A stretch of 64,000 nt of DNA from Firmicutes bacterium UBA2116 (GCA_002331025.1 DCYG01000004.1:18319-82318), one strand, 5' to 3'. Shown: positions 24,752 to 34,165, numbered from the stretch's first letter. Notes: generated from the letters alone by a model not told the origin. Program-made: numbers and translations.

Positions 24752-24808
24752 GGGGACATTCCTTTAAGCTATACTTCAAAGACTTTCCATCCTTAAAGGT
24801 GTGTCCCC
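24752..24808. repeat. GGGACATTCCT hairpin repeat, unit A
   Basis: Ends GGGGACATTCCTTTAA and TTAAAGGTGTGTCCCC form a long imperfect stem around a loop containing AAAGACTTTCC. Related to the units at 24819-24876 and 42682-42735. Confidence 0.8.
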
Positions 24809-24818
24809 TTTCACAGAC

Positions 24819-24876
24819 AGGGACATTCCTCTATAGTCTTTCCCCAAAGAGTCACCCTCTATAGAGGTGTGTCCCT
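24819..24876. repeat. GGGACATTCCT hairpin repeat, unit B
   Basis: AGGGACATTCCTCTATAG pairs with CTATAGAGGTGTGTCCCT; the loop holds AGTCTTTCC. Compared with unit A the stem bases changed on both sides together (CCTTTAA/TTAAAGG against CCTCTATAG/CTATAGAGG). Confidence 0.8.
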
Positions 24877-24883
24877 CTTCCTA

Positions 24884-25981
24884 TCAAACCGCTTTATTAA
24901 TTACATTTTTTAGCTTTGCAAAAATCATTCTGCCTGCCGCCGTCTGAAGTACACTTGTTACCGTTACTACAACCGAATCTCCTATGCACTTTTTGCCGCC
25001 TTCTACCACTATCATAGTACCGTCATCCAAGTACGCAAGACCTTGACCTGATTCCTTACCGTCCTTAACAACCATGACATTCATTTCTTCACCGGGTAAT
25101 ACAACCGGTTTTACTGCGTTCGCCAACTCGTTTATATTCAGAACTTCAACTCCTTGGAATTCCGCTACCTTGTTTAAATTAAAATCATTTGTAAGCACTT
25201 TGCCTCCAAGCTCTTTAGCCAGCTTCAGGAGCTTCACGTCTACTTCTATGTTATCGCCGTAATCCTTGGATTCAATAACAACGTGCACGTCATCATCCTT
25301 TTGAAGGATGTTTAAAATATCTAATCCTCTTCTGCCTCTGTTTCTTTTTAAGCTATCCGACGAATCAGCTATATGTCTTAATTCCTTCAGAACAAACTCA
25401 GGGATAACCAACGTTCCTTCTACGAAACCTGTCTTGCATATGTCCGAAATTCTTCCGTCAATAATTACACTTGTATCAAGAATTTTAGGAGACAGCATTT
25501 CTTTTTTAGAACCTTTATCTTGTTTTTTAACTGCGGAAGCTGCTTTTTTTAAATTAATCTGCGGCCACAGCATATCATCTTTCTTCCCGGTGGATATTTT
25601 AATTCCTAAGTATCCAAACATTAAGTACGACAAAATTGAAACAATCGTGCCCACGTATTTTATGTCTGAAAACGGCTGACTTATCAGAGCAGCAATTATA
25701 AATCCAACAATTAACCCAATTGCTCCCCAGATGATATCCATTATAGAGAATTTCAGTAATTCTCTTTCAAAAGCTCCTACTATACTAAGTCCGATCTTTT
25801 TGATTTTAGAAGAAAAAAGAAAAAATATGATTCCAAAAACTATACTTATACCTAAAATTATTAATACATTTTGCAAACTTGTAAAATTCAGAAGTCCGTT
25901 TTGATTTAACAGTAATCCTACAAATGCACCAAATGATGCCCCCACAACAGTAATTACTGCTTTAATTATTTTATCAATCAT
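24884..25981 (-). CDS. PIN/TRAM-domain membrane protein, YacL type
   Basis: Four membrane helices fill residues ~1-125. A PIN nuclease-like domain follows: KILDTSVIIDGRISDI with the acidic residues, PEFVLKELRHIADSSDSLKRNRGRRGLD, and VLTNDFNLNKVAEFQGVEVLNINELANA. The C-terminus is a TRAM RNA-binding domain (AYLDDGTMIVVEGG...TSVLQTAAGRMIFAKL). The length of 365 residues and domain order match YacL of Firmicutes, whose gene usually lies next to carD, as here. A role in RNA handling at the membrane is inferred from the domains. ATG at 25981 follows AAAGGAGGTGAGG. Confidence 0.92.
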   Translation of the reverse strand: MIDKIIKAVITVVGASFGAFVGLLLNQNGLLNFTSLQNVLIILGISIVFGIIFFLFSSKIKKIGLSIVGAFERELLKFSIMDIIWGAIGLIVGFIIAALISQPFSDIKYVGTIVSILSYLMFGYLGIKISTGKKDDMLWPQINLKKAASAVKKQDKGSKKEMLSPKILDTSVIIDGRISDICKTGFVEGTLVIPEFVLKELRHIADSSDSLKRNRGRRGLDILNILQKDDDVHVVIESKDYGDNIEVDVKLLKLAKELGGKVLTNDFNLNKVAEFQGVEVLNINELANAVKPVVLPGEEMNVMVVKDGKESGQGLAYLDDGTMIVVEGGKKCIGDSVVVTVTSVLQTAAGRMIFAKLKNVINKAV

Positions 25982-26111
25982 ATCCTCACCTCCTTTTAAG
26001 TATACCCATTATTTGTTATAATATTAAATGTAACACATTTTTTATCATTTGGCTATACCATTTTTATTAAATTATACGTAATTATTATTAATTTTTCCTT
26101 AACTTTGCAAC

Positions 26112-26159
26112 AAAAAAAGAAATATGCACTAAAGCACATTGTCTTCCTGTGTTAGTGCA
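26112..26159 (-). terminator. Terminator overlapping the carD 3' end
   Basis: TGCACTA/TAGTGCA inverted repeat (26125-26159) followed on the minus strand by TATTTC and seven T residues. The stop codon lies inside the hairpin. Confidence 0.55.
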
Positions 26160-26638
26160 TCTTCATTTATAATATTGTCCAAATAATCAGAAATACCCTT
26201 GCCGTCCTTATCAGTTGAAAGAGCTATTTCGCTAATCAACATTTGTTTAGCACTTACCAGCATTTTTTTCTCACCGGTTGACAATCCCTTTTCTCTGTCT
26301 CTGTACGTTAAATCTCTTACTACCTGAGCTACAGCAAATATATCTCCGGTCTTCATTTTTACCAAGTTGTCACGATATCTTTTATTCCAGTTTGAATCAT
26401 TCAATACAGCAGCTTGCTTTAAAATATCATATACTTTTTCAACCATGTCTTTTTCTATAATATTCCTAAGCCCTATATTATTAACATTGTCTACCGGTAT
26501 CATTAACTTCATTTCACCGATAGGCATCTTAAGTACATAGTAACTTTTGATTTCACCCAGTATTTCTTTTGACTCCATCGTTTCTATAACGCCGGCTCCA
26601 TGCATTGGATATACTACTTTGTCGCCTAATTTAAACAT
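26129..26638 (-). CDS. CarD-family transcription regulator
   Basis: CarD proteins bind the RNA polymerase beta subunit and upstream DNA and tune open-complex stability at rRNA and other promoters. The N-terminal Tudor-like polymerase-interacting domain starts FKLGDKVVYPMHGAGVIE; the C-terminal helical DNA-binding domain includes NWNKRYRDNLVKMKTGD and VRDLTYRDREKGLSTGEKKM. 169 residues, the family length. ATG at 26638 after GGAGGTATTTGT. It is upstream of yacL on the same strand, with a terminator between. Confidence 0.93.
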   Translation of the reverse strand: MFKLGDKVVYPMHGAGVIETMESKEILGEIKSYYVLKMPIGEMKLMIPVDNVNNIGLRNIIEKDMVEKVYDILKQAAVLNDSNWNKRYRDNLVKMKTGDIFAVAQVVRDLTYRDREKGLSTGEKKMLVSAKQMLISEIALSTDKDGKGISDYLDNIINEDALTQEDNVL

Positions 26639-26745
26639 ACAAATACCTCCTAAATTATAGTATACACCATTTGCAAAGATATGTCAAATCGAATATTATA
26701 CCCTGTTGTCCACACTATGTCAACATAAAATTGTAATTTTTTTTC

Positions 26746-26811
26746 AACATTTCGGGGACGGACCTTTTTGTGGCGGCAAGCCGCCACAAAAAGGTCCGTC
26801 CCCGAAATGTT
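26746..26811. repeat. Perfect palindrome with 32-bp stem
   Basis: Left arm 26746-26777 and right arm 26780-26811 are exact reverse complements around the two bases AA. The arms contain GGGGACGGACCTTTTTGTGG. It lies between carD and the transketolase gene, ending three bases before the transketolase stop codon. No T-run follows on either strand, so it is not an ordinary terminator. Confidence 0.95.
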
Positions 26812-26814
26812 GGT

Positions 26815-27738
26815 TTATAGTATTTCCTTACACGCTTTTGTTATGAATTCATATGTCAATTGATATTTTTCAAGTAAATCTTTCGGTTTTCCCGATTCAC
26901 CGAATGTATCCATCACACCCACTCTTTTAACCTTGACAGGATATGTGTCGGATAAAACCTCTAAAACAGCGCTTCCAAGTCCGCCTATGATGCTGTGTTC
27001 TTCTGCCGTTACTATTTTTTTAGTTTCCATAGCAGCTTTCATAATAATTTCTGCATCTATAGGTTTAATAGTATGAATATTAATTACTCTTGCATCTATA
27101 CCTTCCTCAGACAATTTCTTTGCTGACTTTAAAGCTTCCTGAACCATTAAACCGGTAGCGATTATTGTAATATCATTACCTTTTTTGAGCTCAACGCCTT
27201 TTCCCAATTTGAATTTGTATGAATCATCATAAACGTCTTCAACCGCCATTCTTCCCAGTCTTATATAAACAGGGCCCACATATTCAGCTGCGCTTAACAC
27301 TGCCTGTTCCGCTTCTGTTGCATCGGCGGGACTGATAACCGTCATGTTAGGTATGCTTCTCATCAGGCTTATATCTTCTATTGCCTGATGTGAACCGCCG
27401 TCTTCTCCTACGGTAAGACCGGCATGTGTAGCCGCAATCTTTACATTTAAATTAGGATATGCTACGGTATTTCTTATAATTTCAAATGCTCTTCCCGCAG
27501 CAAACATAGCAAATGTACTTGCAAATGGAATTTTTCCTGCCAGGGACATACCTGCCGCCGTACCCACCAGGTTCTGTTCTGCTATACCTACATTATAGAA
27601 TCTTTCAGGGCTGACCTTTTTAAATTCCGATGTCTTAGTAGACCCGGATAAGTCTGCATCTAAGACCACTATATCAGGATTACTTGCAGCTAATTTTTTC
27701 AATGCCTCTCCGTATGCTTCTCTTGTCGCTTTAGCCAT
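26815..27738 (-). CDS. Transketolase, C-terminal subunit
   Basis: The pyrimidine-binding and C-terminal half of a split transketolase (307 residues). It carries FYNVGIAEQNLVGTAAGMSL with the catalytic Glu that activates thiamine diphosphate, FAMFAAGRAFE, HAGLTVGEDGGSHQAIED and RLGR, followed by the C-terminal domain VKLKKGNDITIIATG. It works with the N-terminal subunit in the non-oxidative pentose phosphate pathway. Its ATG overlaps the stop of that gene (TAATG), giving equimolar synthesis. Confidence 0.94.
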   Translation of the reverse strand: MAKATREAYGEALKKLAASNPDIVVLDADLSGSTKTSEFKKVSPERFYNVGIAEQNLVGTAAGMSLAGKIPFASTFAMFAAGRAFEIIRNTVAYPNLNVKIAATHAGLTVGEDGGSHQAIEDISLMRSIPNMTVISPADATEAEQAVLSAAEYVGPVYIRLGRMAVEDVYDDSYKFKLGKGVELKKGNDITIIATGLMVQEALKSAKKLSEEGIDARVINIHTIKPIDAEIIMKAAMETKKIVTAEEHSIIGGLGSAVLEVLSDTYPVKVKRVGVMDTFGESGKPKDLLEKYQLTYEFITKACKEIL

Positions 27739-28550
27739 TAATTGTCACCCCCCAATTCTTCAATTGCTATGCAATATTCATCGTCGTTCGGAGCTTTGCC
27801 GTGCCATCCCGCTTTGTCCTCCATGAATGAACAGCCTTTACCCTTTGTTGTTTTTGCAATAATCAATACAGGTTTTTCCTTTATAGTTTTTCGTTCTTCA
27901 AATGCTTTCTCAAGTGAAGAAAAATCATGACCATCCACATGGATGACGTGCCATCCAAAGCCCTCAAACTTTTTATCTATAGGCTCTACGCTCATAACAT
28001 CTTCATTTTTACCGTCTATCTGAAGTCCGTTATGATCCATTATAGCCGTTAAATTGTCTAATTTATAATGATTGGCAAGCATTGCTGCTTCCCAAATCAT
28101 TCCTTCTTGTATCTCACCGTCTCCCAACAGTACAAACACTCTGTTTTTTCTGTTATCAAGCTTGAAAGCAAGAGCCATACCGTTTGCAATAGATAGTCCC
28201 TGACCCAGGGAGCCTGTCGAAGCCTCCACACCCTTTAGTTTTTTCATGTCCGGATGACCCTGAAGCTTCGAATTAACTTGTCTCAACGTATTCATTAAAT
28301 CCTTGCTCACAAAGCCCTTTTCCATCAACGCTGCATATAATACAGGAGCGCCGTGACCCTTTGATAATACAAAACGGTCTCTGTCATCATCATCAACGTC
28401 CTTTATGTTCATTTCTTTAAAATATAAATAAGTTAAAATTTCAACTGCAGAAAGCGACCCTCCCGGATGTCCGGAATTTGCCGCATGAATCATAGTCAAA
28501 ATATTTCTGCGCATATTTTTCGCTATGACACTTAATTCATCGTAGTTCAT
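27738..28550 (-). CDS. Transketolase, N-terminal subunit
   Basis: The thiamine-diphosphate-binding half (270 residues): ANSGHPGGSLSAVEIL, DRFVLSKGHGAPVLYA, STGSLGQGLSIANGMAL and the GDGEIQEGMIWEAAMLANHY motif, then DHNGLQ for metal and diphosphate. Transketolase moves two-carbon units between sugar phosphates. ATG at 28550 follows GGAGGATTAA. The TalC-like gene 136 bases upstream is functionally related. Confidence 0.94.
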   Translation of the reverse strand: MNYDELSVIAKNMRRNILTMIHAANSGHPGGSLSAVEILTYLYFKEMNIKDVDDDDRDRFVLSKGHGAPVLYAALMEKGFVSKDLMNTLRQVNSKLQGHPDMKKLKGVEASTGSLGQGLSIANGMALAFKLDNRKNRVFVLLGDGEIQEGMIWEAAMLANHYKLDNLTAIMDHNGLQIDGKNEDVMSVEPIDKKFEGFGWHVIHVDGHDFSSLEKAFEERKTIKEKPVLIIAKTTKGKGCSFMEDKAGWHGKAPNDDEYCIAIEELGGDN

Positions 28551-28593
28551 TTAATCCTCCTATTTTTGTCGAATTTTGCTTCGCAAAATCATT

Positions 28594-28630
28594 GATTTGC
28601 AATTGATTGGCAGTTGATTTGCAATTGATT
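28594..28630. repeat. Short direct repeats between talC and transketolase
   Basis: The 15-mer GATTTGCAATTGATT occurs at 28594-28608 and 28616-28630 (period 22). It is flanked by a small hairpin ATTTTGC/GCAAAAT (28574-28590) and by a degenerate run of CTATTG/CTATCG units (about 28641-28695). Confidence 0.6.
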
Positions 28631-28685
28631 TTTAATGTTTTATCCTATCGCCTTGTCTATCGCTAATCCATTGCCCATCTATTGC

Positions 28686-29336
28686 CTATCTATTGTTAAC
28701 GCTGTTTTCCCAATCCTTTAAAAATTGCTCTATTCCTTTATCTGTCAACGGGTGCTTCGTTAACTGCATCAACACCTTAAACGGAACTGTCGCAATATGA
28801 CAGCCGTATTTTGCAGCTTCTGTCACATGCATAGGATGTCTTATGCTGGCAGCTATTACTTCCGTATCAATATCATAATTCATAAATATATTTGTTATTT
28901 CTTCTATCAGCTTGATTCCATCGCTGTTAATATCATCTAATCTGCCTACAAAGGGGCTCACGTAGGCCGCTCCTGCCTTTGCTGCTAAAAGTGCCTGACC
29001 TGCCGAGAAAATCAGAGTAACATTTGTTTTAATTCCTTCCCTGCTTAAAACCTTCACAGCTTTCAGTCCTTCATCGGTCATAGGAATTTTAATGACGATG
29101 TTTTTATGTATTTTAGAAAGTTCAACCGCTTCCCTTATCATACCTTCAGAGTCTAAACTTATAACTTCCGCGCTTATAGGACCGTCCACTATATGCGTAA
29201 TTTCACGAACAACCTCTTCAAATACTCTTCCCTCTTTTGCGATCAATGATGGGTTTGTGGTTACTCCGCAGATAATACCCATGTTGTTTGCTATTCTTAT
29301 TTCATCAACATTAGCTGTATCGATAAATAGTTTCAT
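28686..29336 (-). CDS. TalC-type transaldolase / fructose-6-phosphate aldolase
   Basis: 216 residues, the short TalC/Fsa class. KLFIDTANVDEIR and CGVTTNPSLIAKEGR at the N-terminus, the Schiff-base lysine in NIVIKIPMT near residue 85, VTLIFSAGQALLAAKAGA and YVSPFVGRLDD follow. Most clostridial members are true transaldolases of the pentose phosphate pathway, consistent with the adjacent transketolase, but Fsa activity cannot be excluded. ATG at 29336 directly follows the tagA stop, with GGAGGG in the tagA 3' end as ribosome site. Confidence 0.9.
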   Translation of the reverse strand: MKLFIDTANVDEIRIANNMGIICGVTTNPSLIAKEGRVFEEVVREITHIVDGPISAEVISLDSEGMIREAVELSKIHKNIVIKIPMTDEGLKAVKVLSREGIKTNVTLIFSAGQALLAAKAGAAYVSPFVGRLDDINSDGIKLIEEITNIFMNYDIDTEVIAASIRHPMHVTEAAKYGCHIATVPFKVLMQLTKHPLTDKGIEQFLKDWENSVNNR

Positions 29337-30110
29337 TTAACCCTCCTTTATTTCTTTTATAATATCCTTGCCCCCGAAGATAACTTTAATCATGAAAATC
29401 GGAAGCAATATTTGTCTCTTAATTCTTTTAGGTTCTTTTATTAATCTGTATAACCACTCAAGTCCTAACTTTATAAAAATATCGGGAGCCCTTTTTACCT
29501 TGCCTGCAAGTCCGTCTAATGTACCCCCGTTTCCTATTATTATCTTTGCATTAATCTTATCCCTGTTATACTCTATCCACTGCTCTTGTTTTTTAGCACC
29601 AAAACCGACAAATAAAATATCCGGCTCTGCCTTGTTTATTTTATCCAATACTATTAATTCTTCGTCATCACCATTCTTACCTAAATGTGTTCCTTTGAAA
29701 TAACCGTGCTGACTTCCTGCAATATTTATATTTGGATATTCTTTGTGGACATTTTCCATTGCCTCATCGGCAATTCCCGGTTTCCCTCCGACTACGAAAA
29801 GCTTTAAATTATTTTCATTTGCTAACTTTAGCATATTTACAGATAAATCATAACCGGCTACTTTTTCTTTTAAAGGATGTTTTTTAATTTTAGATGCGTA
29901 TATTAAGCCAATACCATCAGGCACATTTATGTCAGACTTGTTTATTAATTCCATAAACTCTTCATCTTTATGACACATCATTACTATTTCGGTATTAGGC
30001 GTATAAATTATGTATCGTTCTTTGTTTTTTATTTTATCTTTAATTACGTCCATGGTTTCATTCATTGACATGTTGTCAATTCTAACACCCATTATACTTA
30101 ATTTATCCAT
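29337..30110 (-). CDS. TagA/WecG-family N-acetylmannosaminyltransferase
   Basis: TagA adds ManNAc to undecaprenyl-PP-GlcNAc, the second step in wall teichoic acid or secondary-polymer linkage unit synthesis. Motifs: MSMNETMDVI, VPDGIGLIYASKIKKHPLKE, LFVVGGKPGIADEA, FVGFGAKKQEQWIEYNR and GNGGTLDGLAGKVKRAPDIF. The C-terminal appendage, GLEWLYRLIKEPKRIKRQ, which mediates membrane association in TagA, is present. 257 residues. It follows csaB by one base, in a cell-wall polymer operon. Confidence 0.92.
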   Translation of the reverse strand: MDKLSIMGVRIDNMSMNETMDVIKDKIKNKERYIIYTPNTEIVMMCHKDEEFMELINKSDINVPDGIGLIYASKIKKHPLKEKVAGYDLSVNMLKLANENNLKLFVVGGKPGIADEAMENVHKEYPNINIAGSQHGYFKGTHLGKNGDDEELIVLDKINKAEPDILFVGFGAKKQEQWIEYNRDKINAKIIIGNGGTLDGLAGKVKRAPDIFIKLGLEWLYRLIKEPKRIKRQILLPIFMIKVIFGGKDIIKEIKEG

Positions 30111-30111
30111 A

Positions 30112-31164
30112 CTATATTTCCTTTAATATTTGATAGTTAACCTTAATCAGCTCTCTTAATCTTGATACATTATCATAAAGCTTTTTTTTCTCAAAATCCT
30201 CATTGTTTATTTTATCTATTATCTCGTTAAAAAGCAGTTCCTCATCAATATCGTCAATATTTGAAGAAACCTTCATGTTGACACTGTTAACGAAATGGTC
30301 AACCTTGTGATCGTATGAAACTGCCACAAAGGGCACATTTGCTGCCGCTGCAAAAATCAATGAATGCAGCCTTACACCCACTAATACGTCCATACCTTTA
30401 ATAATATCAAAGGCTTCATTGGTAGTAAGCCGTTCTTTATAATAAACAGCTCTTCCGCCGAGGTTCTTTTCGACTTGATCAATAAGCTCTAAATCTTCGT
30501 TATAGTAAAAAGGAATAAAGTAGCATTCGATATTATTTTCAATCAGTTTTTTTGCAACATTGCTTATTTTACAGCTTACATCAGCATTCTTCCAGTTTCT
30601 TAGTGAAAAACAAACTTTTTTTCTACTGCTTGTTTTATTGACAAAATTTTCACCCGCTCTTAAATTTATGACCGGGTCTATGGATAAAAATATTTTATTT
30701 TTATCCAATCCCATTTCCTCCAGCAGTTCCATCGAATGCTTATCCCTTACAGTTATGTAATCAACTAATTTTAATGTATTTTTAACCGCATTTTTGCTGT
30801 TTTCGTTAACCAGCGGTCCGATGCCCTGACTGAGCATAACTACTTTATTTTTCATCATCTTAGCTAATCTGATTAAAAACAGGTAATAATAAATGCTTCT
30901 TTTGCTTGTTATATCCTGCAGCAAGCTTCCGCCACCAAAAACAATAGCATCTGTACTATTTAGCTTAAAGATAATCGAAAGCACATTGTAGCGGTCTATT
31001 GTAGCTATGTTATATTTTTTGCTTGTTATTTCTTTGTTTCCTGATAAAACAATAATATTTTTTCTGTCGGTTATCTCCAGTATTTGTTTAAGTGCCATTT
31101 CTAATATTGCTTCATCACCTAAATTTCCAAACCCGTAATATCCCGCCAACAATATTTTTTTCAC
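30112..31164 (-). CDS. csaB: Polysaccharide pyruvyl transferase CsaB
   Basis: CsaB adds a pyruvate ketal to secondary cell-wall polymer, creating the ligand for SLH-domain surface proteins. The N-terminal AGYYGFGNLGDEAILEMAL and FGGGSLLQDITSKRS, SQGIGPL, and the C-terminal GVRLHSLIFAAAANVPFVAVSYDHKV are all characteristic. 350 residues. The start is GTG at 31164, overlapping the stop of the DUF5693 gene. With TagA it suggests pyruvylated wall polymer and probably an S-layer or SLH proteins. No SLH protein lies in the window. Confidence 0.91.
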   Translation of the reverse strand: MKKILLAGYYGFGNLGDEAILEMALKQILEITDRKNIIVLSGNKEITSKKYNIATIDRYNVLSIIFKLNSTDAIVFGGGSLLQDITSKRSIYYYLFLIRLAKMMKNKVVMLSQGIGPLVNENSKNAVKNTLKLVDYITVRDKHSMELLEEMGLDKNKIFLSIDPVINLRAGENFVNKTSSRKKVCFSLRNWKNADVSCKISNVAKKLIENNIECYFIPFYYNEDLELIDQVEKNLGGRAVYYKERLTTNEAFDIIKGMDVLVGVRLHSLIFAAAANVPFVAVSYDHKVDHFVNSVNMKVSSNIDDIDEELLFNEIIDKINNEDFEKKKLYDNVSRLRELIKVNYQILKEI

Positions 31165-33308
31165 TTAAACCTCTCCTGTAATCTTAAGTATATTTTACGA
31201 AGTACATCCATTATTATCACTGCAATTACACCCACAACTATTCCAAAGCCTAATGCAATCACTGTTCTTGCCAATGATAAATATATAGGAGTTCTCAAAT
31301 GTGAAAATGTGTTAATTATTGAAGAAGTCCCCATCGCAGCTGCTAACATGAAAATTCCTGTAAAGAACTCCGATTTTTTTCCGGCTGCGTAAACTGCGGC
31401 AAAAATTGCAGGAAACGCAATAAGGAATTCCTTAGTCCTCGGCCTTGCCAATAATACATATTCCATAAAGTTTCTTGAAATCATTTCGATGCTTGAAGGC
31501 TGAATGTTCGTTTCATGTCCTGTTCTTGAAATATAAATATAAGCTGCGGCACCTATAATTCCAACTATAATTCCGTAATAGATTTTTACCTCTTTATTCA
31601 GAAATCTTGCGGTAGTTTTAACAACACTTTTAACCGATTCATCTTCCTCTTTATTCATGAAGTAAATTATGAACATCACCAAAAAGATGCCAAAAGGAAG
31701 TATTTGTGCAAACTTAACTCCTCTGAAAATATCCATCTCAAGGAAATATTTCACATCCGCAAGCATTGCATCAAGAAAGATTGCACCGGCCAGCGAAATA
31801 ATTACCGCTCCCGTCAATATCAGCGTTGAATATGATACAATGTTTATAAATGAATATTTCTTTGTATCCACATATATTTTCTTAATTTGATTAATATAAA
31901 AATATATTCCCAGACCTGAAAAAATTACTGCGGCGGCAAATGCAAATCCTTTTTCGGCAATGCCTCTTGCAACAAGGGGTATGAATGCTGCCGGAACTGC
32001 AAAAAAATATAAATAGTTTGCCCTTGAGTCTTTTATATTAAACATTTTGATAAACAACAGCACTGCTGCTAAAGTTATACCAAAGGCTAAAACAGATAAT
32101 CTCTTTGAGCCCACATGAAATTCTTTCATCGGCTCAGCCTTGCCAAGCTTGATATTATGCTCACTTAATCTGTTTTCCAAACTGCTGAAGGTTCTTTCAT
32201 ATTCTTCGGCATCAGTCATATACTTATTGCTTTTCTGTTCTTCAAAGAACGGTTTAAAATAAATTGCTCTTATATTACGCTCAGTTATTGCCCTGAACAT
32301 TGTGTTTTCAATTTCTTCCGCACCTTCATAATTGTAGTATTTATTTCTTTCTCTTATGTAATCCCACATGGTGAAGACTCTCATAGCGCTGTAGCCGGAA
32401 TTTTCAACTAACTTATTTAACCCCTTTCCGTCTAAATGCTCTCTTTGAGTAGAGTTCTCTATCAGAGCTATCGCAATGTTGTTTTCCTTAACATAATCCA
32501 AGAGGCTTTGCTCATTTTCGGGATATCCCAAAACTTCCTTGCTGCCAAGCAGGTATATCCGAGGCTGCAAATCGTATTTCTCATTTTCCGATATGTATAC
32601 ATCTGTCAATTTTTCATTATATGTAGGAAAATTAATAGGTCTTAATATGACGTCCAGACCGGAATCCTTTATCAGATTTATTTTTTCTTCATCATAGCCT
32701 ATACCTATGTTCAGCAGTCTTGAATCAGCCACAATCTTTGATTCATAAACTCCTTTTCCCTCCAGATCCCAGACTTTCTGAATATCAGAGTAATATATAT
32801 CATCACTTGTACCCTTTAACACTATATAATAATCATCGTTCATATGATATGTATCAAAAAATGACCTGTCGTATCTTTCTGTTAAGCCGCTGTTTAAATA
32901 ATCAAACAATGATTCGTCCCGTGTCGTTATAATCACATCGTTGTTTTTTATACTGCCTTCATCAATCATTACTGAAATCTGTTCGTTGTAATCATTCTGC
33001 CAGTTGTAATTTTTTATCATCTCCGATACAATTTCAGCCCTTAGGGGTCTGCCTGATTCAATTAAAAGTTTAACCGTTTCTTCCGGTACCGCAACCGACT
33101 CAGCACCATATTTTTTAAATTCTCTCAGCCACCAGCCTAAATCTTCTTCCGAGCTGTCGGCAAATTTTTTCATTTCGCTGTAATCCAATATAATTTCTGC
33201 CGTTTTATATTGTTTTTCTATTTCTACCCTTTGATAAACCGTATAAATCCCTACTAAAAGAGATAATGATATTAACACTAAAACAATTTTATCTATTTTT
33301 AATTTCAT
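31161..33308 (-). CDS. DUF5693-family large membrane protein
   Basis: 715 residues. One N-terminal membrane helix (~7-25), a large extracytoplasmic domain (~30-405), then about eight to nine membrane helices to the C-terminus. This matches DUF5693, a family found beside csaB in Firmicutes, and the gene overlaps csaB by four bases. The extracytoplasmic part contains TIM-barrel-like strands (LLNIGIGYDEEKINLIKDSG, AIALIENSTQREHL). A role in export, polymerisation or tailoring of the CsaB-modified polymer is plausible from position, not shown. ATG at 33308 follows GGGGAG. Confidence 0.85.
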   Translation of the reverse strand: MKLKIDKIVLVLISLSLLVGIYTVYQRVEIEKQYKTAEIILDYSEMKKFADSSEEDLGWWLREFKKYGAESVAVPEETVKLLIESGRPLRAEIVSEMIKNYNWQNDYNEQISVMIDEGSIKNNDVIITTRDESLFDYLNSGLTERYDRSFFDTYHMNDDYYIVLKGTSDDIYYSDIQKVWDLEGKGVYESKIVADSRLLNIGIGYDEEKINLIKDSGLDVILRPINFPTYNEKLTDVYISENEKYDLQPRIYLLGSKEVLGYPENEQSLLDYVKENNIAIALIENSTQREHLDGKGLNKLVENSGYSAMRVFTMWDYIRERNKYYNYEGAEEIENTMFRAITERNIRAIYFKPFFEEQKSNKYMTDAEEYERTFSSLENRLSEHNIKLGKAEPMKEFHVGSKRLSVLAFGITLAAVLLFIKMFNIKDSRANYLYFFAVPAAFIPLVARGIAEKGFAFAAAVIFSGLGIYFYINQIKKIYVDTKKYSFINIVSYSTLILTGAVIISLAGAIFLDAMLADVKYFLEMDIFRGVKFAQILPFGIFLVMFIIYFMNKEEDESVKSVVKTTARFLNKEVKIYYGIIVGIIGAAAYIYISRTGHETNIQPSSIEMISRNFMEYVLLARPRTKEFLIAFPAIFAAVYAAGKKSEFFTGIFMLAAAMGTSSIINTFSHLRTPIYLSLARTVIALGFGIVVGVIAVIIMDVLRKIYLRLQERFK

Positions 33309-33328
33309 TTTAACTCCCCACTATAAAT

Positions 33329-34165
33329 TTATTTTCTTAAAACACATACAACCATTTTAACAAGAAATTCTTTTAATCCCGGTAACTTTGCAGGATACCT
33401 AAATATATTCCTTAATGGCTCCTCAGAATAATACTCTACTTTGAAATCGCTATTCCCTATTATTTGTTTTGCCCTTTTTATTGTCATTTTATTAATATAC
33501 GAAAAATATTCGGTTCCGTCTGCTCTCTTACCGATCCTGAACTCAATTCTCTCATTGCCGTCGGGTAAGTCCTTAACTAATTCCTTATATGTATTTATCA
33601 AAGTTTTTTCGCCGAAGAACACATGAACCCAGGGCATCCCTATCGCATCACTTAAATGAGCGCCGTAAGGATGATTATACGGAGGAAAATTCAGGTATAG
33701 TCTGCCGTTCTTTTTAAGAATTCTGTAGCATTCATTCAGAACCTTTTCCGGCTCATCCACATGCTCCATGGCATCATTCATTATGATAGTATCAAAATAT
33801 TCGTCTTCAAATGGAGTGCTTGAAGCATCCGCACTGACAAATTCAAATTTACTCTCCATACCGTACTTTCTTGCCAATTCCTCGGCTTCCGGCTTATATT
33901 TACCTAATATCTCAACACCAACGATTTTTTCAACTCCCTTGGAAGCATAAAAAATTGTTTTGCCCGCAGCACCGCAGCCAATATCCAAAACAACTTTGTC
34001 CTTAAACATTTCATCAACATCAGTATGCTTCAAATAAAATTTGATCGTTTCAATACCCTTTTCATATTGCCACTCTGCATAGGTTTTTTTCCCTTCATTG
34101 TTTAAATTAAAAGGATGTACGGGCAGCTTGAAAAACTTATTTACTGTCATACATAATTTCTGCAT
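33329..34165 (-). CDS. Class I SAM-dependent methyltransferase
   Basis: 278 residues. SAM-binding motif I is VVLDIGCGAAGKTIFYAS near residue 59, followed by VGVEI, then VSADASSTPFEDEYFDTIIMNDAMEHVDEPEKVL, the usual motifs II-III of Methyltransf_11 proteins. The last 100 residues resemble the C-terminal extension of O-antigen or polymer methyltransferases. It is the first gene of the DUF5693-csaB-tagA run, 20 bases upstream of DUF5693, suggesting wall-polymer modification. The ribosome site is weak, and the start could be the next ATG, residue 6. Confidence 0.82.
   Translation of the reverse strand: MQKLCMTVNKFFKLPVHPFNLNNEGKKTYAEWQYEKGIETIKFYLKHTDVDEMFKDKVVLDIGCGAAGKTIFYASKGVEKIVGVEILGKYKPEAEELARKYGMESKFEFVSADASSTPFEDEYFDTIIMNDAMEHVDEPEKVLNECYRILKKNGRLYLNFPPYNHPYGAHLSDAIGMPWVHVFFGEKTLINTYKELVKDLPDGNERIEFRIGKRADGTEYFSYINKMTIKRAKQIIGNSDFKVEYYSEEPLRNIFRYPAKLPGLKEFLVKMVVCVLRK

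Noticed and set aside
24655..24759. Longer N-terminus for the DUF421 protein
   Set aside because: It would begin inside repeat unit A and add sequence unlike the family; AGGTGG precedes ATG at 24654.
26746..26811. Terminator for the transketolase operon
   Set aside because: The hairpin is far longer than needed and has no T-run after it on either strand.
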